Origin: Peribacillus frigoritolerans
GTDB taxonomy: Bacteria; Bacillota; Bacilli; Bacillales; DSM-1321
Length of the DNA stretch: 64,000 bases
Direction of reading: 5' to 3'
Assembly (NCBI RefSeq): GCF_040250305.1
Contig: NZ_CP158190.1
Span: forward strand, 1,830,001 to 1,894,000
Numbering within the stretch: the stretch's first letter is position 1; each line of letters opens with the position of its first letter. The notes beneath the pieces are model-generated. The model searched no databases. It saw only the letters and a program-made list of their open reading frames with translations, and was not told the DNA's origin. Below, one piece after another: positions 9,760-19,753 of the stretch. Both the position numbers and the translations under genes were made by a program.

Positions 9760-10719
9760 ATGAATAATAAATGGAAGCAGATAGTTGCGATAAGTGCCAT
9801 TGCAGGTATATCATGGTTATTAGTGCAAAATCCATATACACAAATTTATTTGACCCAATTAACCGATGATTCAGTTGCATCAATGAAGCAAGAAGACGAG
9901 CTTCTTTTACAAATAAAAGAATCAACAAAAAAATATGAGATTGCACCACAGGATGCACGAATAGATTCTGTCTGGAAAACCGTTCCTGCATATAACGGCC
10001 TGAAGGTAAATATTGATGATTCGTATAAAGCCATGAAGAAGGAGGGCGTGTTCGATAAGGATAAGCTGGTGTTTCAGCAGGTTCCTGCAAAGATACATAT
10101 GGAGGATCTGGATCCGGCTCCCATATACCGGGCCCATCCCGAAAAGCCAGTGGTATCATTTTTAATCAATGTGGCCTGGGGGAATGAATTCTTACAAGAT
10201 ATGTTGGCCGTGTTAAAAAAGAATAATGTCAAGGCCACATTTTTCCTTGAAGGTAATTGGACCAAGAAAAACCCAGATTTGGCCAAGATGATTAAGGGTG
10301 GCGGGCACGAAATTGGAAATCATTCTTATTCACATCCCGATATGAAAAACATATCCGCACAAGCTACACGTGAGGAAATTCGAAAAACGAACGAAGTCAT
10401 TGAAGCTGTGACAGGTTTGAAAATGAAATGGTTCGCACCACCAAGTGGAAGCTATCGGGACGAAACGGTGAAAATAGCGGATTCTTTCGGTATGGAGACC
10501 GTCATGTGGAGTGTGGATACAATCGACTGGCAAAAGCCAAGCCCTGAAGTCCTTCAACAAAGAGTGCTTTCTAAGGTACACCCCGGAGCATTTATATTGA
10601 TGCATCCGACGGAATCTACTGCAAAATCATTGGAAACGTTAATAATTGAAATAAAAAAGAAAGACTTAGATGTTGTTACCGTTTCGGAAGCAGTAGATGA
10701 AGAGCGATCGAATCCATAA
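9760..10719 (+). CDS. ylxY: YlxY-type polysaccharide deacetylase-like sporulation protein
   Basis: A 319-residue exported protein: an N-terminal hydrophobic segment (about 6-23) serves as signal or anchor. The C-terminal NodB-fold domain (about 120-310) has the metal-binding type motif NHSYSHPDM and the FAPPSGSY segment. The first NodB motif, normally TFDDG, reads LINVAWGNE, so the usual catalytic aspartates are missing; as I recall the YlxY family shares this, so it may be inactive or altered. Located between pnp and the M16 protease gene as in B. subtilis. GAAGGGGG precedes the ATG. Confidence 0.9.
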   Translation: MNNKWKQIVAISAIAGISWLLVQNPYTQIYLTQLTDDSVASMKQEDELLLQIKESTKKYEIAPQDARIDSVWKTVPAYNGLKVNIDDSYKAMKKEGVFDKDKLVFQQVPAKIHMEDLDPAPIYRAHPEKPVVSFLINVAWGNEFLQDMLAVLKKNNVKATFFLEGNWTKKNPDLAKMIKGGGHEIGNHSYSHPDMKNISAQATREEIRKTNEVIEAVTGLKMKWFAPPSGSYRDETVKIADSFGMETVMWSVDTIDWQKPSPEVLQQRVLSKVHPGAFILMHPTESTAKSLETLIIEIKKKDLDVVTVSEAVDEERSNP

Positions 10720-10765
10720 TGTATTGGTTACGATAGCAGCATAGAATGATTGGGAGGAATGTTAG

Positions 10766-11992
10766 TTGATTAAGAAATACACGTGTCAAAATGGAGTTCG
10801 AATTGTATTGGAAAATATTCCAACTGTACGCTCTGCAGCAATTGGAGTTTGGATCAAAACAGGTTCAAGAAATGAAACACCGGAATTGAATGGGGTTTCA
10901 CATTTCTTGGAGCATATGTTCTTCAAAGGGACAACTACGAGAAATGCGCGTGAAATTGCCGAGTCATTCGATAGTATTGGCGGACAGGTGAATGCATTCA
11001 CTTCAAAAGAGTATACATGCTATTATGCTAAAGTAATGGATAACCATGCAAGCTATGCGCTTGAAATCCTTGCTGATATGTTCTTCAACTCAACATTTGA
11101 TGGGGAAGAATTGAAAAAAGAAAAAAATGTCGTCTACGAAGAAATCAAAATGTACGAAGACACACCAGATGACATTGTCCATGACCTCTTAAGCAAGGCG
11201 GTATATGAAAATCATCCCCTTGGCTATCCGATACTTGGCACGGAAAATACGCTTGAAACGTTCAATAGTGATACATTAAAAAAATACGTCCATGACATGT
11301 ATACACCCGATAAAGTAGTTGTATCCATTGCTGGGAATGTAGATGAAAAAATGATTAAGGAAGTCGAAAGCTACTTTGGCTCGTATCAAGGAGGGGAAGA
11401 TCGTCTTGAATTGGTCAAGCCTTCCTTCCATGAAAATAGGATCACCCGTAAAAAAGATACGGAACAAGCCCACTTATGCCTTGGTTACAAAGGGTTGGAA
11501 ATTGGCAATGATAAAACATACAGCCTGATTACCTTGAATAATATTCTTGGAGGAAGCATGAGCAGCCGCCTATTCCAGGACGTCAGGGAGCAACGAGGCC
11601 TTGCCTATTCCGTTTATTCCTATCATTCCAGCTATCAAGATAGCGGTATGGTGACAGTATATGGGGGGACAGGCACAAATCAGCTTGACAGCCTGTATGA
11701 AACCATTCAGGAAACACTGGATACTTTAAAGAGGGATGGCATTACGGAAAAGGAATTACGGAATAGTAAAGAGCAACTTAAAGGCAGCTTGATGCTTAGC
11801 CTTGAAAGCACGAATAGCCGCATGAGCCGGAACGGAAAAAATGAGCTGATGTTGGGTGAGCACCGTTCCCTTGATGATATCATCATCAAGATTGACGCGG
11901 TGACGGAGGATACCGTCAATGAATTGGCAAACCAGATCTTTACGGAACATTCCTTGTCATTAGTGAGCCCGCTGGAAAACTGGGATAAATAA
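10766..11992 (+). CDS. mlpA: M16-family zinc protease MlpA (YmxG)
   Basis: A 408-residue single-unit M16 peptidase like mitochondrial processing peptidase beta. The inverted zinc motif HFLEH is at about residues 46-50, with the downstream glutamate region KKEKNVVYEEIKMYEDTP. The start is TTG after TGGGAGGAATG. In B. subtilis the orthologue influences extracellular protease gene expression. It lies downstream of ylxY and before ylmC, matching Bacillus order. Confidence 0.93.
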   Translation: MIKKYTCQNGVRIVLENIPTVRSAAIGVWIKTGSRNETPELNGVSHFLEHMFFKGTTTRNAREIAESFDSIGGQVNAFTSKEYTCYYAKVMDNHASYALEILADMFFNSTFDGEELKKEKNVVYEEIKMYEDTPDDIVHDLLSKAVYENHPLGYPILGTENTLETFNSDTLKKYVHDMYTPDKVVVSIAGNVDEKMIKEVESYFGSYQGGEDRLELVKPSFHENRITRKKDTEQAHLCLGYKGLEIGNDKTYSLITLNNILGGSMSSRLFQDVREQRGLAYSVYSYHSSYQDSGMVTVYGGTGTNQLDSLYETIQETLDTLKRDGITEKELRNSKEQLKGSLMLSLESTNSRMSRNGKNELMLGEHRSLDDIIIKIDAVTEDTVNELANQIFTEHSLSLVSPLENWDK

Positions 11993-12000
11993 TGACGAAC

Positions 12001-12044
12001 AAGTCTGCACCTTCCTTTAATTAATGGGAGGTCAGGCTTTTTTT
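12001..12044 (+). terminator. Terminator after mlpA
   Basis: Imperfect stem AAGTCTGCACCTTCC with GGGAGGTCAGGCTT, loop AT-rich, followed by a T tract. Confidence 0.7.
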
Positions 12045-12154
12045 CTTTGAATGCAGGAGGGTCCAATGTTATGGACAATATTTGGACAAATGCCTTCTAA
12101 GTTTACCTTTTTCGGATATAGATTGAATAGAAGGCGAAAAAGGGGGAACCAAAT

Positions 12155-12424
12155 TTGAGGTTGAGCGAATTGAGCGGTAAGGAAATAGTCGATGTGAATA
12201 GGGCGGAGAGATTAGGGATCCTTGGTCAGACCGATTTGGAAATAGATGAAACTGGACAAATTACCTCATTGATCATCCCATCTGTCAAATGGTTCGGTCT
12301 TTTAAGGAATGGCAGTGAAATAAGAGTTCCTTGGGAACATATAAAAAAAATCGGTGCGGATATGGTCATCATTGATTTCCAGGAAGGACTTTCACATAAA
12401 GACGGAGAGCATATGGACGGATGA
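12155..12424 (+). CDS. ymxH: YlmC/YmxH family sporulation protein (PRC-barrel)
   Basis: An 89-residue PRC-barrel-like protein beginning LRLSELSGKEIVDVNRAERLG. The family is found in spore-formers; no biochemical role is known to me. The TTG start follows AAAAAGGGGGAACC. It lies between mlpA and dpaA, as ymxH does in B. subtilis, and is followed by its own terminator. Confidence 0.85.
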   Translation: MRLSELSGKEIVDVNRAERLGILGQTDLEIDETGQITSLIIPSVKWFGLLRNGSEIRVPWEHIKKIGADMVIIDFQEGLSHKDGEHMDG

Positions 12425-12471
12425 TCGCGCTCGTGTCAGGCTCCTTGAACTTCTCGGAATGCAAGCTCGAA

Positions 12472-12505
12472 AACGCCTTAGCTGGCAATAGCTATGGCGT
12501 TTTTT
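12472..12505 (+). terminator. Terminator after ymxH
   Basis: AACGCC/GGCGTT outer stem with a GCT/AGC inner pair, followed by TTTTT. Confidence 0.75.
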
Positions 12506-12653
12506 CTTTTCTTATCACCGTTTTTTAAGTGAAAACATAAGATGGCAGGGTAACTAGAGAATGTAGCAAAAACCGAATTGCTTCCTGAAGGAATTGTATA
12601 TCATGAGGCAAGGAATGTTTAGGATCTTTTATATAAAGAAGGTGACGGTTTTA

Positions 12654-13556
12654 ATGCTCACAGGCATGCAAATCGCTGTAATTGGTGGAGATGCGCGTCA
12701 GCTTGAAGTTGTCCGTAAACTGACGGAGCTTGATGCAAAGCTATTATTGGTAGGTTTTGAACAGCTCGACCATGCTTTTACCGGAGCGGTTAAGGAAAAA
12801 ATGGAAGATATAAACTTCAAGGAATTAGATTCAGTTATTTTACCTGTCCGGGGCACGGATTCAGATGGGAAAGTAGAAACGATCTTTTCCAGTGAAGAGG
12901 TTGTTTTGACTGAAGAAATGATAAAAAATACCCCGGCACATTGCATTTTTTATGCAGGAATCAGTAACGACTACCTTAATGAGATATTCAAGAAAGTGGA
13001 TCGCAAACTCGTTCTATTGTTCGAACGTGATGATGTGGCTATTTATAATTCGATTCCCACTGTTGAGGGTGCAATCATGATGGCCATTCAACATACGGAT
13101 TTTACTATCCATGGATCGAATGTAGCCGTTCTCGGACTGGGAAGGGTCGGAATGAGTGTAGCCCGGTCATTCCATGCACTTGGAGCAAAAGTGAAGGTGG
13201 GGGCAAGAAAAAGCGAAGATATTGCGAGAATCAGTGAAATGGCATTAGCCCCTTTTCATTTAAATGAACTCGCTGCAGAAATGAAGGATGTTGATATATG
13301 TATCAATACGATTCCTTTTCCGATAATTACCGCAAAAGTTATAGCCAATATGCCCGTTCATACATTAATCATCGACCTTGCTTCAAAACCGGGGGGAACG
13401 GATTTTCGTTACGCTGAAAAAAGGGGAATTAAGGCGCTGTTGGCACCGAGCCTACCGGGTATAGTTGCCCCGAAAACAGCTGGTCAGATATTAGCGAATG
13501 CACTGGGACTATTGATTCAAGGCGAGTTCTTGAAAAGGAAGGGGAAAATGATATGA
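12654..13556 (+). CDS. dpaA: Dipicolinate synthase subunit A
   Basis: SpoVFA: with DpaB it oxidises dihydrodipicolinate to dipicolinic acid in the mother cell late in sporulation. The start ATG at 12654 (after AAGGTGACGG) gives 300 residues beginning MLTGMQIAVIGGDARQLEV, matching the B. subtilis protein; an upstream in-frame ATG has no RBS. A Rossmann motif GLGRVGMSVA lies near residue 160, and LPGIVAPKTAGQILAN near the end. The stop overlaps the dpaB start (ATGA). Confidence 0.95.
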   Translation: MLTGMQIAVIGGDARQLEVVRKLTELDAKLLLVGFEQLDHAFTGAVKEKMEDINFKELDSVILPVRGTDSDGKVETIFSSEEVVLTEEMIKNTPAHCIFYAGISNDYLNEIFKKVDRKLVLLFERDDVAIYNSIPTVEGAIMMAIQHTDFTIHGSNVAVLGLGRVGMSVARSFHALGAKVKVGARKSEDIARISEMALAPFHLNELAAEMKDVDICINTIPFPIITAKVIANMPVHTLIIDLASKPGGTDFRYAEKRGIKALLAPSLPGIVAPKTAGQILANALGLLIQGEFLKRKGKMI

Positions 13557-14155
13557 GTCTCAAAGGGAAACGTATTGGTTTCGGATTAACAGGATCACAT
13601 TGCACATATGATGAAGTGTTTCCGGAAATAGAAAAACTTGTAAATGAAGGTGCGGAAGTCATTCCAATCGTAACATCGACTGTCCAAAACACGGAAACCC
13701 GTTTTGGAAAGGGAGAGGATTGGGTCGAAAGAATAGAAAAATTGACGGGGAACCATGTCGTTGATACAATCGTCAAAGCAGAGCCTTTAGGACCTAAGTT
13801 GCCACTTGATTGCATGGTGATCGCTCCTTTAACGGGTAACTCAATGAGTAAAATGGCAAATGCACTTACCGATTCGCCAGTACTTATGGCTGCAAAAGCG
13901 ACGATGAGAAATCACCGTCCAGTCGTGGTCGCAATATCAACTAATGATGCACTTGGGTTAAATGGTGTCAATCTAATGAGGCTGATGGCAGCTAAAGATA
14001 TTTATTTCGTTCCATATGGCCAGGATAATCCCAAAGGCAAACCAAGTTCCATGGTTGCAAGGATGAGCATGATAAGGGATACGATCATAGCGGCACTGGA
14101 AAGGGAACAGATTCAACCTGTCATCGTCGAAAGGTTCAAGGATGATTTAGTCTGA
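13553..14155 (+). CDS. dpaB: Dipicolinate synthase subunit B
   Basis: SpoVFB, a 200-residue flavoprotein of the HFCD (flavoprotein/decarboxylase) fold that partners DpaA. The N-terminus LKGKRIGFGLTGSHCTYDEV and the APLTGNSMSKMANALTDSPV segment are characteristic. It overlaps dpaA by 4 bp, so translation is coupled. The next gene, asd, starts 213 bp later; that gap holds no gene or recognisable riboswitch. Confidence 0.95.
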   Translation: MSLKGKRIGFGLTGSHCTYDEVFPEIEKLVNEGAEVIPIVTSTVQNTETRFGKGEDWVERIEKLTGNHVVDTIVKAEPLGPKLPLDCMVIAPLTGNSMSKMANALTDSPVLMAAKATMRNHRPVVVAISTNDALGLNGVNLMRLMAAKDIYFVPYGQDNPKGKPSSMVARMSMIRDTIIAALEREQIQPVIVERFKDDLV

Positions 14156-14368
14156 ACAAGTATTTCTGCCTCAAACCAGCTTTCTAACGACTGACATATA
14201 TGCATAAATTTGTAGGTTGAAGTTATAAAAAACCACTCCACTACCAGAATATTTTGTTAAAGTGCGACCCTTTGGAATGTTAATGTGTTAAAATAAATGA
14301 TATTCTGAAAAAGAAGTAGTAAATCCAATAAATAACTAATTTAAGAGATAGAAAAGGAGTATGTATAA

Positions 14369-15424
14369 ATGACTGAGACACAGGGATTGCGTATTGCAGT
14401 TGTGGGAGCAACTGGAGCAGTAGGACAACAAATGATTTCAACACTCGAACAGAGGGACTTACCGATTAAGAAAATCATCTTTTTATCATCGGCTCGTTCC
14501 GCAGGAATCAAACTTACGTTTAAGGGCGAAGAAATCGAAGTGCAGGAAGCAAAACCTGAAAGCTTTGAAGGCATCGATATAGCTTTATTCAGTGCTGGAG
14601 GAAGCGTGTCTAAGGAATTGGCTCCAGAAGCAGTGAAACGCGGTGCGATAGTAGTCGATAATACAAGCGCATTCCGCATGGATGAAAATGTGCCGCTAGT
14701 CGTTCCTGAAGTAAATGAGGAAGACTTGAAACAGCATAATGGGATCATTGCAAATCCGAATTGTTCAACTATCCAAATGGTTGTGGCATTGGAACCTATT
14801 CGCAAGACATACGGCTTATCAAAAATTGTTGTTTCTACCTATCAGGCTGTTTCGGGTGCAGGTGCAGCTGCGATAAATGAATTAAAGGAACAAGCTCGCG
14901 ACTTGCTTGATGAAAAAGAAATAGATCCGAAAATTTTACCGGTAAAAGGGGACGAAAAGCATTATCAAATCGCATTTAACGTCATTCCCCAAATCGATAA
15001 ATTCCAAGATAACGGGTACACGTTCGAAGAGATGAAAATGATTAATGAAACAAAGAAAATCATGCATATGCAAAACCTTCCAGTGGCTGCAACTTGCGTG
15101 AGGCTTCCTGTTGTAACAGGTCATTCGGAATCTGTATACATTGAAGTTGAAAAAGAAGGCATAGCGGCTTCTCAAATCAAAGATTTAATGAAAACGGCAC
15201 CTGGAATAGTGTTAGAAGATGAACCGGAACAACAAGTTTACCCTACGCCTGCTTCATCCGTCGGCAAGAATGATGTATTCGTCGGTCGGATACGCAAAGA
15301 TTTGGATGAAGATAAAGGCTTCCATTTATGGGTGGTTTCCGATAATCTATTAAAAGGAGCAGCTTGGAATTCCGTTCAAATTGCTGAGAGCCTTTTGAAA
15401 TTAGGTTTGGTTACCGTTAAGTAA
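14369..15424 (+). CDS. asd: Aspartate-semialdehyde dehydrogenase
   Basis: Reduces aspartyl phosphate to aspartate semialdehyde, the branch point to lysine/DAP, threonine and methionine. The 351-residue protein has the NADP motif [12 protein letters not shown] at about residues 12-23 and the catalytic cysteine in NPNCSTIQM near residue 133. AAAAGGAG precedes the ATG. It begins the asd-dapG-dapA set. Confidence 0.97.
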   Translation: MTETQGLRIAVVGATGAVGQQMISTLEQRDLPIKKIIFLSSARSAGIKLTFKGEEIEVQEAKPESFEGIDIALFSAGGSVSKELAPEAVKRGAIVVDNTSAFRMDENVPLVVPEVNEEDLKQHNGIIANPNCSTIQMVVALEPIRKTYGLSKIVVSTYQAVSGAGAAAINELKEQARDLLDEKEIDPKILPVKGDEKHYQIAFNVIPQIDKFQDNGYTFEEMKMINETKKIMHMQNLPVAATCVRLPVVTGHSESVYIEVEKEGIAASQIKDLMKTAPGIVLEDEPEQQVYPTPASSVGKNDVFVGRIRKDLDEDKGFHLWVVSDNLLKGAAWNSVQIAESLLKLGLVTVK

Positions 15425-15485
15425 AAATTTTATTCTTAATGAACTCGACAGAAAATTAAATTCCAATAGGATAGAGAGTTTTTGT

Positions 15486-15508
15486 CAGCTTCCCGGATTG
15501 GGAAGCTG
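15486..15508 (+). other. Hairpin in the asd-dapG gap
   Basis: CAGCTTCC/GGGAAGCTG with a short loop, 20 bases before the dapG RBS. It is preceded by TTTTTG rather than followed by a T tract, so it is not a classical + strand terminator; it could tune dapG expression or stabilise the mRNA. Confidence 0.5.
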
Positions 15509-15530
15509 GCTTATATTTGGGGTGCATATT

Positions 15531-16757
15531 ATGAAAATTATCGTCCAGAAATACGGTGGGACATCCGTTCGTGATGAGGAAAGCCGTTCATTCGCCAAGG
15601 GGCATATTGAAAATGCGATTAAAGAAGGCTATAAAGTGGTGGTTGTGGTTTCAGCAATGGGAAGAAAAGGCGATCCTTATGCAACGGATACCTTACTTTC
15701 CCTGGTAAATGGAGCGAAAGCCTGCCTTTCAAAACGAGAACAGGATTTACTTATGTCAGTAGGGGAAACGATATCATCAGTCGTATTTACGAACATGCTC
15801 TTGGAACATGGTATTGATGCGGTCGCATATACTGGAGCCCAAGCGGGATTCTTGACGAATACCGACTATTCAAGTGCGAAAATTATTGAAATGAAATGCG
15901 ACCGTCTCATGAAAGAACTTGAGGTGAAGGATGTTGTCGTTGTAGCAGGTTTCCAGGGAGCGGCTAAAAACGGGGACATCACGACCATCGGCCGTGGTGG
16001 AAGTGATACATCAGCCGCAGCATTAGGTGCGGCTTTGCAAGCTGAACGGGTCGATATTTTTACGGATGTGGAAGGAATCATGACGGCAGATCCACGTATT
16101 GCCGACCAAGCTCGTCCATTGTCAATCGTTTCATATACGGAAGTTTGCAATATGGCATATCAAGGGGCGAAGGTCATTCATCCGAGAGCTGTTGAAATTG
16201 CGATGCAGGCGAAAGTCCCGATTCGGATAAGGTCAACTTACAGCGAAGGCTTGGGAACACTTGTTACAAGCATGAACAAGGGAAGCCAGGGCAGCGACAT
16301 ACGTGAAAGGCTCGTGACCGGGATTGCCCATGTACCAAAGATCACTCAAATCAAGGTCCGTGCGAAAAAAGATCAATATAATCTACAGGCAGAAGTTTTC
16401 AAAGCAATGGCCAATGCCTCCATTTCAGTGGACTTTATAAATATATATCCAAGTGGCGTAGTTTATACCGTTTCCGAGGAGATGACAGAACTTGCCCTCT
16501 CGATTTTGGCCGAGCTTGGTCATGAACCGGTCATTGAACGCAATTGTGCCAAGGTTTCAGTAGTCGGTGCAGGCATCAATGGAGTGCCAGGCGTTGCAGC
16601 GAAGATTGTCACAGCGCTTTCCGAAAAGGAAATTGCCATTCTCCAGTCAGCGGACAGCCATACGACAATTTGGGTACTCGTAAAAGAGGAAGATTTAATA
16701 GAAGCTGTTAATTCCCTGCACTATGCGTTTCAATTGCATGAAAGGGAAGTCCAATAA
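15531..16757 (+). CDS. dapG: Aspartate kinase I (diaminopimelate-sensitive type)
   Basis: Phosphorylates aspartate. The start ATG at 15531 (after TTTGGGGTG) gives 408 residues beginning MKIIVQKYGGTSVRDE, the typical kinase start; an upstream in-frame start would cross the hairpin and has no RBS. The amino-acid kinase domain (1-about 240) with GRGGSDTSAAALGAAL is followed by two ACT domains (about 265-400) that bind effector. Position between asd and dapA identifies it as DapG rather than LysC. Confidence 0.95.
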   Translation: MKIIVQKYGGTSVRDEESRSFAKGHIENAIKEGYKVVVVVSAMGRKGDPYATDTLLSLVNGAKACLSKREQDLLMSVGETISSVVFTNMLLEHGIDAVAYTGAQAGFLTNTDYSSAKIIEMKCDRLMKELEVKDVVVVAGFQGAAKNGDITTIGRGGSDTSAAALGAALQAERVDIFTDVEGIMTADPRIADQARPLSIVSYTEVCNMAYQGAKVIHPRAVEIAMQAKVPIRIRSTYSEGLGTLVTSMNKGSQGSDIRERLVTGIAHVPKITQIKVRAKKDQYNLQAEVFKAMANASISVDFINIYPSGVVYTVSEEMTELALSILAELGHEPVIERNCAKVSVVGAGINGVPGVAAKIVTALSEKEIAILQSADSHTTIWVLVKEEDLIEAVNSLHYAFQLHEREVQ

Positions 16758-16807
16758 TCAGGTTTTTTAATAAATAAAGGTTTTAAAAATTAAAGAGGTG
16801 TTAGATA

Positions 16808-17674
16808 ATGATATTTGGTAGAGTATCAACCGCAATGGTCACCCCTTTCGATAGCAAGGGAAATGTTGATTTTCAAAAGACGACTTCATTGGTTAATTAC
16901 TTAATAGCTAATGGAACAGATTCGCTTGTGCTTTCGGGAACGACAGGGGAGTCTCCAACTTTATCTTCGGAGGAGAAAATTGCATTATTGCGTCATGTTT
17001 CTAAGGTTGTTGAAAAACGTGTGCCCATCATCATGGGTACAGGAAGCAACAATACGTATGCGTCCATCGAGTTGACAAAAAAAGCGGAACAAAATGGCGC
17101 CGATGCGATAATGCTGGTTGCCCCGTATTATAGTAAAACCAATCAAGAAGGTCTGTACCAGCATTTTAAGGCTATTGCAGCTAGTACGACTCTCCCTGTT
17201 ATGGTTTACAATATCCCTGGGCGCGCTTCGGTTAACATTGAACCGGAAACGATCATCCGCCTTTCAAAAATTCCTAATATCGTAGCCGTTAAGGAAGCGA
17301 GCGGGGATTTAAACGCTATGACCCAAATCATAGCAGGCACGGATGAAGATTTTGCATTATATAGTGGGGACGACGCTTTAACACTCCCAGTATTGGCGAT
17401 TGGTGGTGTGGGTGTAGTCTCGGTTGCTTCACATATTGCAGGTAATGAGTTGCAGAAAATAGTGGAGGCCTTCATCAGCGGGAACTTGAAAGAGGCAGCC
17501 AGGCTGCATCAGGAACTGATACCGCTTATAAAAGGTTTGTTTGCAGCGCCAAGCCCTGCACCTGTCAAAACAGCGCTTCAGTTATATGGAATTGACGTTG
17601 GATCGGTGAGACTTCCAATCGTGCCGTTGACTGAGCAGGAGCGACTTGCATTAACCAAGGTATTAAAAAAATAA
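16808..17674 (+). CDS. dapA: 4-hydroxy-tetrahydrodipicolinate synthase
   Basis: Condenses aspartate semialdehyde with pyruvate at the start of the DAP/lysine branch; its product also feeds DpaAB. The 288-residue TIM barrel has GTTGESPTLSSEEK near residue 44, the YNIPGRASVN segment near residue 134, and the Schiff-base lysine in VAVKEASGD near residue 163. AAAGAGGTG precedes the ATG. A terminator follows. Confidence 0.97.
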   Translation: MIFGRVSTAMVTPFDSKGNVDFQKTTSLVNYLIANGTDSLVLSGTTGESPTLSSEEKIALLRHVSKVVEKRVPIIMGTGSNNTYASIELTKKAEQNGADAIMLVAPYYSKTNQEGLYQHFKAIAASTTLPVMVYNIPGRASVNIEPETIIRLSKIPNIVAVKEASGDLNAMTQIIAGTDEDFALYSGDDALTLPVLAIGGVGVVSVASHIAGNELQKIVEAFISGNLKEAARLHQELIPLIKGLFAAPSPAPVKTALQLYGIDVGSVRLPIVPLTEQERLALTKVLKK

Positions 17675-17684
17675 AAAGACAAAG

Positions 17685-17717
17685 AACAAGCTGATCGTTG
17701 AAGATTGGCTTGTTTTT
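17685..17717 (+). terminator. Terminator after dapA
   Basis: AACAAGCTGATC and GATTGGCTTGTT form an imperfect stem around GTTGAA, followed by a T tract. The remaining gap up to 17955 holds no gene that I can see. Confidence 0.75.
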
Positions 17718-17955
17718 ACATAATGATGTATATGAATGGGATAACTTTCCGATTTCGGATGAAAATATTTAAATTTTTTTATGATCAATCGAGACTGGAT
17801 AAAAGTACAAAGGATCTCTTACATAATAGGTTGTTTTATTGGATTAAATGAAAAAGTCCCTCTGAAAATGGTAAGTGTTGTCATGTTTTTTGAACATCGG
17901 TTATAATGAAATCATTGGGAAATTATGAACGGGATTTTTTAAGGAGGATATTCGA

Positions 17956-19626
17956 TTGGGTAAAGATAAAAATAATGGAATAAAAGTGATTTCTCTTGGA
18001 GGACAAGGGGAACTTGGTAAAAATATGTACGTCGTTGAGGTGAACGAGGACATCTATCTTCTTGATGCAGGGTTAATGCTGCCAGAAGATGAAATGCTCG
18101 GAATCGATGCGGTTATCCCTGATATTACGTATTTGATGGATAATAAGGAACGTGTGCAGGGGATATTTATTTCCCATGGTCATGAAGACCATATGGGAGC
18201 GCTTGCTTATGTCTTGAAATATTTACCGGTCCCTGTTTATGGAACAAAGCTTACTCTTGCTTTAATCAAAACGAAATTAAAGGAAGATGGCTTTAACGGC
18301 AGGGCGACATTCACAGAAATCGATTCGGATTCTCTTTTAAGTTTCCCTCAAGCAGCCGTGTCTTTTTTCCGGACAAACCATAGTATTCCCGATTCCGTCG
18401 GAGTCGTGATCCACACTCGTGAAGGTGCAATCGTTTATACAGGGGATTTCAAATTCGATCAAGCAGCAACAGATCTATATAAACCGGAAATCGGTAAAAT
18501 GGCCAGTATCGGTGAAGAAGGTGTCCTATGCTTGCTTTCGGATAGTACTGGAGCCGAGAGGCCAGGTTATACGACATCAGAAGCAGTTGTGGCCAAAGAT
18601 ATTACAGAGGTATTTCATGCTGCCTCCGGAAGGATCATTGTTGCGTGCTTCGCTTCGAATATCAACCGGATTCAACATGTTTTCAATGCAGCGGCAGCAA
18701 GTCGCAGAAAAGTGGCAGTTGTCGGGAAAAGCCTGCAACGCGTTTATGAAACAGCATTGAACCTCGGCTACTTAAAGGTCGAAGAAGAGCTGATAATCCC
18801 AATTAATGAAATAGGCCAGTATGACGACCGTGAAATCGTCGTGTTATCGACAGGTCATCAGGGCGAACCCATTGCGGCACTTCAAAAAATGGCAAAACAG
18901 ACGCACAAGCAGGTAACGATCAAAAAGGGAGACACCGTTTTGATCAGTGCATCACCGCTACAGGGCGGTGAACTTATTTTATCCAAAACCGTCGATTTAC
19001 TATACAGGGTAGGTGCTGAAGTGGTATCTGCTAATAAATATAAAGTGCACGTAACAGGGCATGGCAGCCAGGAAGAACTGAAAATGATGATCAATTTGAT
19101 GAATCCTAAATTCCTCATCCCTGTACATGGGGAATACCGCCATTTATATGCCCATCAAAAAGTTGGGATTGCAGCGGGGATTAAGCGGGAAAACATCATC
19201 ATTGCCGAAAAAGGTGATGTCATCGAACTTAAGGGCAATAAAATGGGCCTTTCCGGGAAAGTCTCTGCAGGAAATATCTTGATAGATGGCAGTGGTGTTG
19301 GAGATGTGGGTAATATCGTACTTCGTGATCGGCGCTTGTTATCCCAGGATGGCATTTTGATTGTAGTGGTCACGTTGAACCGTCAGGATAAAAGCATTGC
19401 AGCAGGCCCTGAAATCATTTCAAGGGGCTTCGTATATGTTCGCGAATCAGAGAAAATGATTGGCGAAGCAACTGAAATTGTAAGTGAAATCGTAAAGAAA
19501 AATGGGTCGCGCCAACCATTTGATTGGTCCACGCTGAAGCAGGAAATGCGTGATGCGTTAAACCAATTCTTCTATGAAAAAACGAAACGCCGTCCAATGA
19601 TTTTACCGATCATCATGGAATATTAA
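17956..19626 (+). CDS. rnjB: Ribonuclease J2-type metallo-beta-lactamase RNase
   Basis: RNase J endo/5'-exoribonuclease, partner of RNase J1 in mRNA decay. The 556-residue protein has the beta-lactamase/beta-CASP architecture: HGHEDH near residue 74, HSIPDS, GDFKFD, then SGHG-like VTGHGSQEE and PVHGEYR. The position before tepA/spoIIIE marks it as RnjB (J2). Unlike the degenerate motif I recall for B. subtilis J2, the metal-binding HxHxDH is complete. The start is TTG after AAGGAGGATATTCGA. Confidence 0.93.
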   Translation: MGKDKNNGIKVISLGGQGELGKNMYVVEVNEDIYLLDAGLMLPEDEMLGIDAVIPDITYLMDNKERVQGIFISHGHEDHMGALAYVLKYLPVPVYGTKLTLALIKTKLKEDGFNGRATFTEIDSDSLLSFPQAAVSFFRTNHSIPDSVGVVIHTREGAIVYTGDFKFDQAATDLYKPEIGKMASIGEEGVLCLLSDSTGAERPGYTTSEAVVAKDITEVFHAASGRIIVACFASNINRIQHVFNAAAASRRKVAVVGKSLQRVYETALNLGYLKVEEELIIPINEIGQYDDREIVVLSTGHQGEPIAALQKMAKQTHKQVTIKKGDTVLISASPLQGGELILSKTVDLLYRVGAEVVSANKYKVHVTGHGSQEELKMMINLMNPKFLIPVHGEYRHLYAHQKVGIAAGIKRENIIIAEKGDVIELKGNKMGLSGKVSAGNILIDGSGVGDVGNIVLRDRRLLSQDGILIVVVTLNRQDKSIAAGPEIISRGFVYVRESEKMIGEATEIVSEIVKKNGSRQPFDWSTLKQEMRDALNQFFYEKTKRRPMILPIIMEY

Positions 19627-19631
19627 GTAAG

Positions 19632-19665
19632 GAACCCCTGATTTAACAGTCAGGGGTTCTTTTTC
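19632..19665 (+). terminator. Terminator after rnjB
   Basis: GAACCCCTGA/TCAGGGGTTC perfect stem followed by TTTTTC. Confidence 0.92.
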
Positions 19666-19753
19666 TGTTTCAAACCTCTTATATCTTGAAGAATGAAGTC
19701 CGAGACTCGAGACATAATAAAGCTATAGGCTATAAGAGAAAGGGGTTGGCATA

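Noticed and set aside
14156..14368. Lysine riboswitch or T-box before asd
   Set aside because: No conserved L-box or T-box sequence is visible; dapG-type operons are usually controlled otherwise.
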